Assembly: GCA_002633005.1 (NCBI GenBank)
Contig: NMRA01000216.1
Coordinates: 344,441 to 408,440 of the forward strand
Length of the DNA stretch: 64,000 nt
Origin: Phoronis australis
Lineage: Eukaryota > Phoronida > Phoronidae
Direction of reading: 5' to 3'
Of the stretch, positions 1 to 12,633 are shown piece after piece. Positions within the stretch are counted from its first letter, which is position 1. The number at the start of each line of letters is the position of its first letter. The notes beneath the pieces are model-generated. The model was not told where the DNA came from. It saw only the letters and a program-made list of their open reading frames with translations, and did no database searches. The translations under genes and the position numbers were made by a program.

Positions 1-1035
1 TTCAACCAATATCTGTAATATCTGTAATACCCGTTTGGTAAGCTATTTGGCTGTTTTCGTAAATTTAAACATAAAAGTCTTGATCAACAGTTTTTTAGTA
101 CTTAAAAAAGCCCAATACAAGGGAGCTGTTTTTGTAAACTTAGGTGTAAAAGCCTTGTTCAACGCATTTTTTAATTGTAAAAAAAAACCTCGCTGTGTGT
201 ATTTGGGGGGGGGTTACTGGTGAATGGTGGTGGGGAGGGGGGTAATGCGTCGTTGGAATCATGGACGCCCTGGAATATTTGGAACCCATTTTGGACACCC
301 TATGTTCAAAATCCTGGATGAAGCCCTGGTACGTACACTACAACTTGTGGTCACAGCCCACTTCTACCATGCAAAATTTCATAAGGTGGCTGTTAATTTG
401 ATAAGTTCTTGATCAAATTGAAGAAGTATCACATACTAAAGTAAGAAAAGTTATTACTGTGCTGATCAAGTTGTTCTAGATGATGATACATTGCATATCT
501 TACCACAGTATAGTGAGAACTTCTTCTCTTGCAATATGATTCTTACAAAAAGAAAAAGACAAGTAACTACTTTTTTCAAAATTTTTATTGGTGCTATTTG
601 CCTAGTTTTCAATACATTCACCACTTGGTCAAAATAGTTTAAGCAATGCTAGACCCAGTGTTCTACTTTTCAACAGTAAAAATGGTACTGGTTGGGGGGT
701 ACGTACACTATGCACAGTCGATCAATGTCAAATTTTGATTAAGTTACAAGTGTATGGGATGGTCTCGAGTTTTGTGCTGCCTCTACTTGTTGGTTTGTTG
801 CAAGTTGTCTTGAGAGATAGAGAACCGGCCTCTGCTACATTAATTGTCACATGATGTGTCTTCTAGGATGTTAAGTACTAGCCAAGTCCTGTGTGGCATT
901 CTATTGCCCACACATTTGATAATGTTCATTGTTTTTTTTGTCAGACTGGATACATTTTGGAAATATCAATATTGTTCATGAGAACAGCAGTATGTAAAAA
1001 TACTTGTGGACAATACTTTATAGCACAGAGGTTGA

Positions 1036-1776
1036 AGTTACGTACACTACATAGGGGTACGTACACTACATTTAAATGACTTGTCAGGTTTATAATGAAT
1101 ACTTTAATAGAATCTACTGAGAGTTAGTTCATTTACCAAATCTATTCAAAGAGAGCAAATAAAAAGTACAGCATACATGTGCATATCTGTCTGTCATTGT
1201 TTGAAAACAGGCACATGTTAAAATCTAGGGGTACATACACTACACAGATGCTAATATTTAACTCAAAACAAATGTATTTGTAATTAACACCCTTTTAACC
1301 TACTTTGTAGCATTTTAATGGAGGAAACTGTGTGTGACAAATGTTACTTACTTACCATGTAATATTTTTGTTTCGTGGTATTTGTTCACATCAGGGTACG
1401 TACACTACACAGGGGTATGTACACTACATTTCAATGACATGTCAGGTTTGTTACTAAATACTAAGAATCTACTGAGAGTTAGATGATTTACTAAATCAAT
1501 TCAAAGAGAAAATATAAAAAGCACAGCATTCATGTGCATATCTGCCATACTTTGAAAATGGGCACAAATTAAAATATAGGGGTTTGTACACTACACAAAT
1601 GCTAATATTTCACTCAAAACAACTGTATTTGCAATAAACACCATTTTAACCTAACATTTTAAGGAAGGAAACTGTCTATGACCAATGTTGCTCACTTTCC
1701 AAGTGATATTTTAATTTTATGGCATTTGTAAACATGGGGGCACGTACTCTACAAAAGGGGGTACATACACTACATC
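1036..1776. repeat. Two diverged 358-bp tandem copies plus a third partial start
   Basis: The block beginning at about 1053 is repeated at about 1411 (period 358 bp). The two copies share long matched stretches such as ATCTACTGAGAGTTAG and CATGTGCATATCTG, separated by many substitutions and small indels. A third start is seen at 1738-1776. Each copy begins with and contains the motif GTACGTACACTAC or a one- or two-base variant. The same motif also occurs singly near 329 and 700. No coding potential is seen. Confidence 0.8.
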
Positions 1777-2326
1777 ACTGTTTCTGCATCACATGGTTTA
1801 TTTAAATATTGAATTATTTGCTGTGTTACCTAGGCTTACATATTCTGTAGTTATTTTTATTACAGAGTGTGAACTTTAGGTTTTATCCTTCCTAACAGTA
1901 GGTGAGAGCTAGAAACATCAAACACAAAATTTACAAATTTCGTAACGAGTGCCTGTTTCATGATGAACCCTACCATTTCTCAACGATTAAGCACAACTTC
2001 ATCTAAGTGATTCTGAAAGTGACCCAAGTTATTCCCAGTCATATCTAAGCAATTGCTTTCTTAATAAAATAAATTTCTTTTCAACTGTTGACAGTTGAAA
2101 ATAGTAATTTTTAAAATGGCCACTGATAATGCTAAAAATGCATGAAATTCATAGACAAAAACATGCATAAATTTCTCGATCATTGTCCGAATTTGATGAA
2201 TCTTTTTTAATTTGCACAACTAAATAACTCTTTGCATATGAGATTCAGTTGGCATTTGGTAATTGACCAAAAAAAATCATATTAGACCGTAACACGAATG
2301 TGGACCTTGATTGTGATTTAGCCTTC

Positions 2327-2445
2327 AAGGAAGAGTGTAGTTTTTAATGACACTAATTTCGTGTCAGATTTTATTTGCCCAGTTTTTACTCACATCAGCG
2401 CAAAGCTGTATATTTAGTGTAGGCCTACAGCTTTGTACAAAGGCT
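2327..2445 (+). repeat. Interspersed repeat, copy 1 (second copy 39519-39632)
   Basis: About 115 bp starting near TTCAAGGAAGA and running through TTTTTAATGACACTAATTT to the palindromic AGCTTTGTAC sequence is repeated in the same orientation at 39519-39632, with scattered mismatches. The right part is internally inverted: CAAAGCTGT followed by ACAGCTTTG. It is probably a small transposon-derived element. The family is not recognised. Confidence 0.7.
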
Positions 2446-3401
2446 AATAGAAAGCTTCCTCCCATTCATGCACAGAACATTATCTCGATCTTTTTAGCAC
2501 ATACCTCTCCATACACTAAATGTGTAATGAAGGGAATGGAACTACCTCCTGTCCAACTGTAAGTATACCTGCCGGAAGTCATGTGAGGTTCACTGTGTGG
2601 TGATATCAGCCAGTCGTAGGGTAGCTAGCCATTAACAAAATGCATAAAGCAGTGGTGAGATTGAAAACCTTGCAAGACTTCCAACATGTTTACGACTGGA
2701 TATAAGGCAGTTCCATTACCTTGATTAGTGTATGAGAAGTATGGTCTAAACATATCAAGATTATATTTTATAAATTCACGTACATCCAGCGTGATTCTTC
2801 CAGGCCGCATCAATTCCAGATCACATTGCAGTAAATTTACTGGGAGATCTTTGAAGGATTAAACTGTAAACTTGTCTCGCAATCATTTGTTGTGCTTGAT
2901 TTATCCTTTCACCAATTTTGAAAATTGTAAAACAGCTAGTTGATTCTGGAATTATCGGAAGATTTTTGTGGCGCTTCTTGAATTTGTGACATCCCGCCAA
3001 AGTTCATGCTATCAAGGTCAAGGTCACTACAAGTCGGCGTTCACCGTTCTAATTGATCAATACTTGCAACATCACACCTCTTCTGGCTGATAATCTAATT
3101 TTCACCAGAGAAAATTTTCAAGTTGGTTTTGTAATGTTTATTACAGAAGTAGTAAGAATTGTGTAGAAGGCATTATAAGCCTTCATTTGTCAATACTGCT
3201 GCTATTTACCTTACTGAGCCACAAGTCTATTGGGGATGTCACAAAATTAGTTGATCAAGTATGTATATCCAGTTTTTGCTAATGTTTTCCTTCAGAAAAC
3301 GTTGATGTTCTCATTGGTCAATATAATATCATAACGTTGTAAGCAGAAATTTGTTTTGATGCTTTTTGCAAAAAGTTAAACCATTGCCTTTTGCTTTCTA
3401 G

Positions 3402-6400
3402 CTTTTGGACGTCATCTTTGGGTTTCTTGCCAGGAAGACTGATTTTTATCTTGGTGGTGAAAGTGGAATGGCTCAAAAGGTATGTAGTGTTTTAATCAAT
3501 TTATGCATTCATAATAATCACATCCTGCAATTCACCTTTCTAGGCAGTAGGGTGAAAAATAGACACCTGATGATCTTTACACTGTATTCATCAGCAAACT
3601 GGTTGTGTTGAGTGAATGTTCTAAAGAATGACGCATTGCACACCTGAGGGCACTTTTCCAACTTGTGTAGCTTTTGCCAACTTGCCCACACCTGCAGAAT
3701 ACATTATGTAAGACTTCTGGCAGTGGAAGGACAGTTATGATAAAGTTAAACATGGAGATTAGCGGATAGCAGTTTGTGAAATTCCATGGTATCAAAACAA
3801 AGCTGAAAGAATTCTGGTGTACGTGAAGCAATGTGAATAGATAACATTTTTTCAAAAGGTGTAAATGGGTTCAGGGTGTGGCTATGGATGTTCTCTTTTA
3901 ATGTGTTTTACAGATTTGTATTGTAAGGTGGACATTTTCACTACATGGCTATTTATCGGTTTACTTAGTTTTGCAAGTCCATTTTGCATGATCACTGGAT
4001 ATTTAGGTTATAGTAAAGTAATAAACTTGATGAGAAATGCTGAGTTTCTGATTGCAATGAGCTATCATTCGAAAAATGCTACCATGGTGATTTAGCACTG
4101 TAGTCAATGGCCACCATAACTATTTGAATATGCATGATCAGAATTTGAACACAATGGTCAAATTTGACGAGTATTTGAGCTCAAAATTTGTTGGCATAGT
4201 TGAATAGCCAACTACGCTTAAAGAACCTAGTGAGAACAACACCAAGTTATTGTTGAGCAATTTACAATTTGTCCTTAAATCAAACTTTCTGTAGTGCCTA
4301 CAGTGGTAATAAGAGAGAAAACGACATTTGTCCGATTGCATGTTTGTGGTAACAAATAGATTAAATACGACAGAGGATATTTAGTTTATATTGGTTCCTG
4401 TCTTGTTCCTTGGATGACAGCTCATCTTGGAGAGGTTCAAGAAACACCAACAGGAGGCGCTTGACAGGCGCGACAAAGACCGGGAGGAACGCGAGGCGAG
4501 CGAGAAGCGCCGTCAGGAAAGAGTGGCCAAAAAGAAGGCGGAAGAAGAGCAGCAGAGACGCAATGAGGAGGAGAGGTTGAAAGAAGAACCCAAGATTAAA
4601 GAGTTGACGGACGAAGAGGCAGAAAAGTTGCAGAAAGAATTAGAGAAGGTTGGAATGACGGCCCTTTGTACCTTTAAATTTCACAAAATGTTTTCCAGCT
4701 CGGGATGAAGAATGACGAGAATTTTGTGATTTTAATGAGTCAGGTGAAAAATGCGTTATGCTATTTCCGTTATATTATTTCACATTAATGTGATGGAAAA
4801 CCATTCAAGTTTCCCTTCGAAGTAACTGCAATTTAATTTCACGATATCACATTGAGGGGGAGAATAATGGAAATCTTTTTGGTCTATTTGCACCAACCTC
4901 GACTGAATTTCTCCAACTGTAGTCTGGTGAGTGAGCAACGTTGATAAAAACAAGTTGTTCGCTCAAAGAAAGTGTGAGTGGAACCATTCAATATAGAGGT
5001 CAGTGCATGTAAACCAAGTACAAATACGTTGTATGATTTTAACTTAAATTTGCTCCAGGAAAAAAATGGAGTGCCATCAGAGGATACTGAGACTAAGGAA
5101 GATGAAGACGATGATAAAGATAAGGTATTGTGAATTGCATATTGAACTTGGATGTTTTACTGTATTTTCATCTTTAAGTAAATAATTGTGGAAATTTTTA
5201 CTGATGTGACTACTATTTACATTTTGTCTATGGTGGACTTGTGTTGACAAGTATGTTATTAGACGATAGAAAATTTTTTGCTTTACTTGCTATTGATTGA
5301 TAACAGTCATCGATGTTATGGACAAGAGATGAAATTTACTTAAGCTGAGGTGCTTCTAGTAAGGGCTGTTCCATCAAAATCTGTGTGGGGGGGGAAGGCA
5401 ACTGACATAAAAATTTATGGGTTGTTGCGTTTGATTTAAATTCAAAATGGCTGGTGGTCGTACTTCAAAAAAATAAAAATTTACAGGTCGTTGTTGTTTC
5501 ATTGTGCCATAAATGTTTGATGGTGGGTAATTTTAGTAAATTTTATAAACAATCCGCACAGAACCAAAACTGAAACAAAAATGCAATTTGCAAAAAGCTC
5601 CGACTTTTTCACTCCCTCCGATCTCCTCATCGGCATGCCCATAACACCATTTAACCACAGGTGCTCGAATTTCTCGATGGCTAATAACCATATGTAAGGA
5701 ACATTATGTTTTCTTAGTAATGAATGACGTTAGTGGTGATGGAGGAACAGATAAACTCAAGCGCCTGTGCAGTCAACCACAAGAACAAAAAAAAATTACG
5801 GGTGGTTGCATTTCAAACTTATAACAAGTTACGGGTGGTAGGCTGAAGAAATAAATGAAAAATATGGGTGGTGGGTGTGAAAAAAAGGTGCCTTCCCCCC
5901 CTCCCATACAGATTTTACTGGAACAGCCCTAAGACTTTCATGTTGGGAGTTTAGTGAGATTATGCTTGTTTAGAGTGAAACAGGAGATCTCCATAGTGTG
6001 GTATGTGTAAACTTGAACCTTATTTAGGTTCGCAGTAGCTATGTCGGGGTGGAAACAACATGGTTGTCAAATTGCTGAACATAGTGTTTTACTTTCAACA
6101 TGGCTCACATGCTCGGTAAACTCAGTTCACCAAATCTTAACCACAGCTCGCCTACCACCAAACACAATGGTGGAGTCGTAAAACATGGCTTAGTCACCCA
6201 AGGACACAGATCCCTGCTCACAAACATGGTGTACTGAGTGCCTAACATGGTGGGCAGAGTTTGGTACTGTGTTTAGTGGTCAGAGAACCTTGACTGAGTC
6301 GGCGACATGAGTTTATTGTACCTGAGAGCTGATTTTATGATTGAAGAATCATGTACATAAGTACGAAGCTGTGTTGTTTCCAACCCTGTTAAATGCCCAC

Positions 6401-9400
6401 TACTGATTAAAGTGATTGGACTGCTGAGCCAGAATGTTGAATAATGGGAAAATTTGATATGTAGCCACCCATAACATTCGTCATTTCCTTTGAATAAGCC
6501 AAGATTTCTTGCCACAAGTGTCTCGTGAGTGAGTAACATTATTGAGCACGCCTGTGGTGAGCTTCACCTTCATTGTAATGACCTTCACCTTCCCTGTACT
6601 AACAGGCAGACGATGAGGAGGAGGATGAAGCAGACAAGAACAAACTGAAGCCAAATTCTGGCAACGGGGCGGACTTACAAAACTATAGCTGGACGCAGAC
6701 TCTGCAAGAGGTGGAGGTTCGTAATTAGGGAAATTGTTTACTGTACATTGTTTTAGTCATCATGCATGTTGTTTAATCCAGAGTTACCATTCCTCTGCAT
6801 AGACTGTTGCCTCAGTATTATCTGTGCAGCGTGTGGATGGCAAGTATAGCATAAAATGGCTCGTAAATCTATTTCATTCTTTTCATGTTGCCAGCTTTAA
6901 GTATGCTACTGTCAGGTCTTGTACATTTTCTTAATTTACACTGCCTTGTTGGAAAATATTTTTGGATGGAGTCATTTTTCCATTTGCTGGTGTTGGTTTA
7001 CTCTTGTCTATTCTTAAAATCAATAGCATAAGTTAGAATTCAATTTTGCTGCTTGTTTGCATAAAATTGGTTTCTATAGCAGTTTAAACCCAGGATGTTA
7101 CAAGGACAATGTTATGACCAGAATCAAGTAATCAAACCATGACTCTATTCTGCCGATGTCATTTTTGGGACTGCCTACTTTTATTCGTGTATTCGTATTT
7201 TGCATAATTCATTTACAGATCCGAATTCCCCTAAAAGTATCTTTCCGAATTAAAAGCAAAGACGTGATTGTGGATATGCATAAGAAGGTGGGTGTACGCT
7301 TATTGTCATTGTTAATGTCGTCTCTTAGAAGAAAAAATACTTGCAGCAACTTGCTATACACTTGCCAGTTTTACCATGCTAATTGAAGAACCAGTGTTTG
7401 GTTCTTGAACATATTATGAATTGGTCAAGCGTACTTAAGTGCGACTGACGCTAGTCAAGAACCGTTTTAAGGTAATGATAGTCTGTACCTACCTTACTTT
7501 CACCATGACTGACCTTTCTTGTACTTTGAAACATTTGAATGTATGCCACAAACTTGTCAGTAAATATCATGAGTGATGCGATACGCTATTTTTCTAGCAC
7601 TTAAAAGTGGGCCTGAAGGGACACCCACCTGTGATAGATGGGGACTTTCCAAAAGAAATAAAAGTGGAAGAATCAATGTGGACTCTTCAAGATGGCAATG
7701 AAGTTGTTATCAGTATAGAAAAGGTTAGTATGTAGAATTGTAGTCCAAATCTGTCTTCACTATGTTTTGTTACAATATCTTGTGCGTCATCAGACAAATC
7801 TCTACACTTTCATATTTTTAAGTAGCGTGGTATTTGATTTGTGGGATCTATTATGTTGTTGACTCCCATGTTTGTATCGCCAGGTGTTAATGAGTGGCTT
7901 ACATTGAATGAAACTGGCACATTTCATAATTCATAGAATGACATTTTCTTGTTAAAACTTTTCAAAAAATGATTGACGTGATCTTATTTTACACAGACAT
8001 ACCGGAAACCAAGCTTTCAGTCTCTTCGCACTTACACATCCTGTTATATTTAACTTGAACACGTGTTATACTTGACTTTAATGTATGTTATACACTAACT
8101 TGACTTGAACGTGTGTTATACTTGACTTGAACGTGTTATACTTGACTTGAATACGTGTTATACTTGACTTGAACGTGTTATACTTGACTTGAATACGTGT
8201 TATACTTGACTTGAACGTGTTATACTTGACTTGAATACATGTTATACTTGACTTAAACGTATGTCATACTTGACTTGAACGTGTGTTATACTTGACTTGA
8301 ATGTGTGTTATACTTGACTTGAACGTGTTTTACAGATCAACAAGATGGAATGGTGGAGTCATATTGTCACCACAGATCCCGAGATCAACACCAAGAAGGT
8401 ACAGCCTGAAAACTCCAAGGTAGGTCATTAAGATGTCATTCTAACGAAGACACAGAACAGGGGTCCGTTTTATCAAAAATCATCAGTCTGGTTAGAGCAA
8501 AGATGGTCATGGATACATTATCGCAAAAGCAACCTTGCGTTTTTGAAACAGCGAAAACTTTGCAAATTTGACGATGGTTTGATATTAACACGTAAGGAGC
8601 CAATAAAAGTTTTGAACGTCTTGGCTAATGCCTGACTTAGACCTTCTATAAAATAGACAGCAGGAACGTCTTGGCTAATGCCTGACTTAGACCTTCTATA
8701 AAATGGACAGCAGGAACGTCTTGGCTAATGCCTGACTTAGACCTTCTATGAAATAGACAGCAGGAACGTCTTGGCTAATGCCTGACTTAGACCTTCTATA
8801 AAATAGACAACAGGAACGTCTTGGCTAATGCCTGACTTAGACCTTCTATGAAATAGACAGCAGGAACGTCTTGGCTAATGCCTGACTTAGACCTTCTATA
8901 AAATGGACAGCAGGAACGTCTTGGCTAATGCCTGACTTAGACCTTCTATAAAATAGACAGCAGGAACGTCTTGGCTAATGCCTGACTTAGACCTTCTATA
9001 AAATGGACAGCAGGAACGTCTTGGCTAATGCCTGACTTAGACCTTCTATAAAATGGACAGCAGTTGCTGAAAACTATTTGAAGATAACGTGCCCCTTCAG
9101 CCGTACGCGTACCTTTTGGAAAGTATCCAGGCGAGCTGAGCTTAACCTCATTTTCGCTTACAGAGACTTAGAATGAGTGAATTCCAACTTTCAGTAAGAC
9201 AAGACTGATCACATTTACTGTCAACTGACGCATGGTTCTGGGCAGTCAAGACCCCTGTCCTTGGCTACTTTGGTGTTGGTGCAATGAAAGATAATGAATT
9301 ATTCCTTCTCACTGTCTTTTGTGGGACCTCACGGCCACAATGTTAGAAATGTGCCACGAGTATCTAGACATAATACCTGTTTTCTGATAGCCACATCCCA

Positions 9401-11736
9401 GAACATCACAAAAATAGCCCGGCTTTTCTTAAAAGGTCACGACCTCTGACCAAAAAAATTTACCCACAATGCTGCGTGTCAGTAAATAAGGCTCTTGTTC
9501 CATAGTTTCACAATGTCGAGGTGCTAGTCACCGCATTGCAATTCCAACACCAACATATCCCTTTCAACAGCCTTTAAAAATGAATGCATTTCCACCTCTG
9601 AAAAAGAAGAGTTGAATTTGGGATGCATCTATGGAAAAACCAGGATGTTGATTGTACTTGAACATGGTAACCGGCAGATTACTGAGAAATGTGTTCAGGG
9701 TGTGCCAATAGCTATGGTAACTGTTCTCACTATTGAATTCTGAATCACGGTAATTTAAATTTCTTAAATTTTGCCAAGCTTGTCATGTCTCTGTTTTCTC
9801 TAACAGTTTGTTCAGCTGAATTAATCTAAAAGATTGTGCAGTCATAAAAAATTCAAATGATTGTTGTGCCTGGTGCCTATTTACCGAAACAGTCATTTGT
9901 AAAATTTTGTATGGGTCAGTTGAATTGCTGTGCGTGGCTTTTTGGTATATTTGGTCAACCTCAACATATTTGGCAACTCTTGTGGACCTTTAGTATTTGT
10001 GTTATCTAGTTGGCTGACCTTGATGGAGAGACGAGAAGCATGGTGGAGAAAATGATGTATGACCAGAGACAGAAAGAGATGGGTAAACCAACCTCAGATG
10101 AACAGAAGAAGCAAGACGTACTAAACAAGTATGTCTGCTGCAGTTTGCTGTTCCTTGTTTAACTAAAGCGCTGTCCACACTGACTTGTCTTAGAACAAGT
10201 TACTCCTGGAACGAGTTGTCACGAGGTTTGGGGGCAGTGTGGACACTATTTAAACTGTAGTTGCAACTGGCCCCACTTGTGACATCTTACTCCCCCTTAT
10301 CGAGGTAGGGTAACTTGTGTCATTTCTAATGGCTGAGTGGCCGCAAACCTGGGGCAACGCTGTAGTAATTATTAGCTGCATTTACATAAACACGGGGCTT
10401 CTTTTCACACTGCATTCGCATCAACTGGTCAAGCACAGAGCAGCAACTTCCGCCTTGCGGTAATTATAGGATTTGTGTGTGTGTGTGTGAACGCTCCACT
10501 TAAAGTGGGGCAAGTTGCACTAGTCCAAGTTTTTCTAGGGTAAGTCTGTGTCTCAATGGGACTTAACAGTTAAGGGAAACGTAAATGTTTTGGTGGTTTT
10601 CACTAAAATACAAATCGGGGACGGCTTTAGATATATGTTGAAATAACAACTGTTCTCAGGTGCTTATTAGCTATGTATACAATAGGTACACTTGGCGCCA
10701 CTGGCATGTTTTTAACACACCGACTGATTCACCTTGAGTCGGATCTGATTGTTTTTGTTTGCTTGGTGAAATGGACATTGTCAACAGGACAGTCAGTAAC
10801 TACTTCGCTTTCTAATGTATCCACTGTCAATGTGAGTTGGGAACTGTGACTAAAAGTGAATTATGTCCAAGATAAGTGGTGATTTTTAATTATTAAAAGC
10901 AAAACCAATGATTTTGGATTTCCCCTTTTGACAGGACTTCGACCTGTTGTCTTAAAGTTTTTGTTGTTGGTATTACTTGTTAAATTACAATTGAACTTTG
11001 AAGCTTTTAAAGTCGAGAAGTCAGTCTGCCAAATTTCAGCCAACACAATTGCCAAAAATTGGAAAGCGCAGTACCTGAAATCAGATTGCAAAAGCTTTGA
11101 GTTTAGCTGGAAGCCAAACTGACAATATTTTCTTGTTTTTGATTACTGTGTGGGAGATGGTCTGAAAGTAATTTGAACTGATTCTTATGTTTCGGATGCC
11201 ACGTTACATCTTAAAATTGCTTTAGGAAAGAGAACATGAATAGCCTTTTGAAATTTTCACCTCTGTACGGTTTCATTTTTTATCTTAGTTGTGTGTACTT
11301 ATGATTAGTGTTCTTCATTTTGGGACGTAACAGAAAATTTCACTTTGTATAACATAACAACAAAACTGTTTGGAAAAATTTCCTTTGCTTTTACCAGATG
11401 ATTTGTATGTTACAGCTGTCTCCAAAACCATGACTGAAATTTTAACCAGTTGTAGCAATAGTGAACCTCTGAAAAGTAGAAAACTGATATAGCCATTATT
11501 CTTGTCCCAAATTGAAGATTTTTTACCATAATTATGCCACAAAGTTGTTACAGCGTGTCTTAGTTATTTGGTACCTCACACTTCATGTTATCTATTAGAA
11601 CGCACAAACCTTCTGACCAACCATGCATTGTCTATTAGAATGCACAAACCTTCTGACCAATCATGCGTTGTCTCTTCTTTCCAGATTCATGAAACAACAT
11701 CCTGAAATGGACTTCTCCAAATGCAAGTTTAGTTGA
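3402..11736 (+). CDS. NUDC: Nuclear migration protein nudC (5' partial; terminal 310 residues)
   Basis: NudC is a cytoplasmic co-chaperone that works with Hsp90 and the dynein/LIS1 machinery in nuclear movement and mitosis. Exons: 3402-3479, 4421-4648, 5059-5124, 6606-6716, 7219-7287, 7598-7723, 8336-8419, 10010-10128, 11685-11736 (stop TGA at 11734). All junctions are GT-AG and all phases agree. Residues 1-26 of the fragment are the conserved N-terminal motif [15 protein letters not shown]. Residues 27-102 are a strongly charged coiled coil ending in [13 protein letters not shown]. An acidic linker follows. The CS (p23-like) domain spans about 145-240, opening [10 protein letters not shown] and containing [12 protein letters not shown] and KMEWWSHIV. 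The C-terminus has [15 protein letters not shown] and ends [12 protein letters not shown]. The vertebrate protein is 331 residues, so only the first coding exon (about 20-25 codons) is missing. Convergent with the dioxygenase gene at 12634. Identification is by clear family resemblance. Confidence 0.96.
5362..5930. mobile_element. DNA transposon-like element with terminal inverted repeats (569 bp)
   Basis: The left end AGGGCTGTTCCATCAAAATC is matched in inverse orientation by the right end, which reads GATTTTACTGGAACAGCCCT. The inverted ends continue inward through the G-run and C-run into GAAGGCA and TGCCTTC, about 40 bp in all. The interior contains repeated GGTGGTNG-type motifs but no open reading frame, so this is a non-autonomous element in the NUDC intron between 5124 and 6606. 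The target duplication is not clear: the left flank ends TA and the right flank starts AAG. Confidence 0.75.
8044..8331 (+). repeat. Minisatellite abutting the NUDC exon at 8336
   Basis: Units of about 18-23 bp of the form TTATACTTGACTTGAACGTG, some with an extra GT or TAC, are repeated about a dozen times. The last unit runs directly into the TTTTACAG acceptor of the exon at 8336. Confidence 0.9.
8614..9063 (+). repeat. Minisatellite, 50-bp unit, nine copies
   Basis: Nine head-to-tail copies of a 50-bp unit beginning GAACGTCTTGGCTAATGCCT and ending AGACAGCAG. Copies differ by only one or two substitutions (TAGACAG versus TGGACAG, CTATAAAA versus CTATGAAA). It lies in the NUDC intron 8420-10009. 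The near identity points to recent expansion or homogenisation, so copy number is likely to vary between individuals. Confidence 0.97.
10470..10490. repeat. Short GT microsatellite
   Basis: A run of GT dinucleotides (about nine units) inside the NUDC intron before the last exon. Confidence 0.85.
11591..11670 (+). repeat. 40-bp tandem duplication before the last NUDC exon
   Basis: Two adjacent 40-bp units containing CACAAACCTTCTGACCAA differ at a few positions only. They end 14 bp before the last NUDC exon, so they sit in the likely polypyrimidine and branch-point neighbourhood of its acceptor. Confidence 0.9.
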
Positions 11737-12633
11737 TTGTGCAAGCTTAAACTGAACATGGTCATTTTGCTTTACTGGATCCACACTGTGTGCAATCAGA
11801 TCTACATAATTATGTATTGGAGTAAAAATTCATCTCCTGATGCTCTCACCATCAATGCACTTCTAACAATTGTCAATGAGCGTAACAGTGTGCTCGTGGA
11901 AGATTTCAAGACGAGTGTCCTCAAAAGCATAGTTCTTGTGCATGTACAAAAGTGTATAAATTTTCTCTCATACAAAAACAGGATTGTTTGTTGAAATACT
12001 TGTTGGTCATGTGGAATCGATGCCTGACAAATCAAAGCGGCAGCTGTTCAACCAAAATCAAATGTTCAAAATGTTTCTTCAGTTGCCACACTTTCCAAGC
12101 ACCGCAGGTTTTTATGGTCTTACAAATTACCTCTTCTCATATTTGGATAGAGTTACTCGATTTGGGAATGCTTGTTGAAAGTCAGCAAACAGTAATCATT
12201 ACTTTGCCTTATTAAGTTAAAAGTTTGCCAGAAATTGTCTACTGCATTGTTTATCACAACAAAGATGTATTGTGCTTTTAATAAGACTTGGGAAGCTGAT
12301 CAGTCCATACTTTATTCTGCAAATTACATAATATAGTTAAAACACACTAACGACACAGATCCAATTTTCCCCTTTCAAGTTTTGCTATACAAGAGTCCAC
12401 AGTTTCGAGTTGAGCATGCGTAATGCAGCTTTCATAGCATGATTAAGGACATTCAATTCCTGCCAGTGTTGGAGTGTCCACTAAGCTAAAGCTAAAGGCT
12501 AGGGCACCACCTATTAAAACTTTATACTCAAATGGACAAAAATGGTGGACTTCTTATGGCTTAGGAACCGCAGAAAGTTTAATCCTACATTCATTATTGA
12601 CAAACACTTATGAATTCCAATTTTTTGCTGTCA
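11737..12633. other. Convergent 3' intergenic interval between NUDC and the dioxygenase gene
   Basis: About 900 bp holding the two 3' untranslated regions. On the minus strand an AATAAA lies at 12311-12316 (plus strand TTTATT), 318 nt beyond the dioxygenase stop, and would serve as its polyadenylation signal. No canonical AATAAA for NUDC was seen on the plus strand here. The small open frames present look like chance and have no recognisable product. Confidence 0.6.
12311..12316 (-). terminator. Putative polyadenylation signal of the dioxygenase gene
   Basis: AATAAA on the minus strand, 318 nt past the stop codon at 12634. Assigned by position only. Confidence 0.45.

Larger units (their letters stand above)
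1..3401. other. Non-coding region upstream of the first visible NUDC exon
   Basis: No exon could be supported in this stretch. It should be the first intron or 5' flank of NUDC, because the first visible NUDC exon begins at 3402 in the middle of the conserved N-terminal domain. I looked on the plus strand for the missing N-terminal exon (about 20-25 codons in other animals) and did not find it, so it lies outside the window or escaped me. The stretch holds a diverged 358-bp tandem repeat (1036-1776) and one copy of an interspersed repeat (2327-2445), listed separately. Confidence 0.6.
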
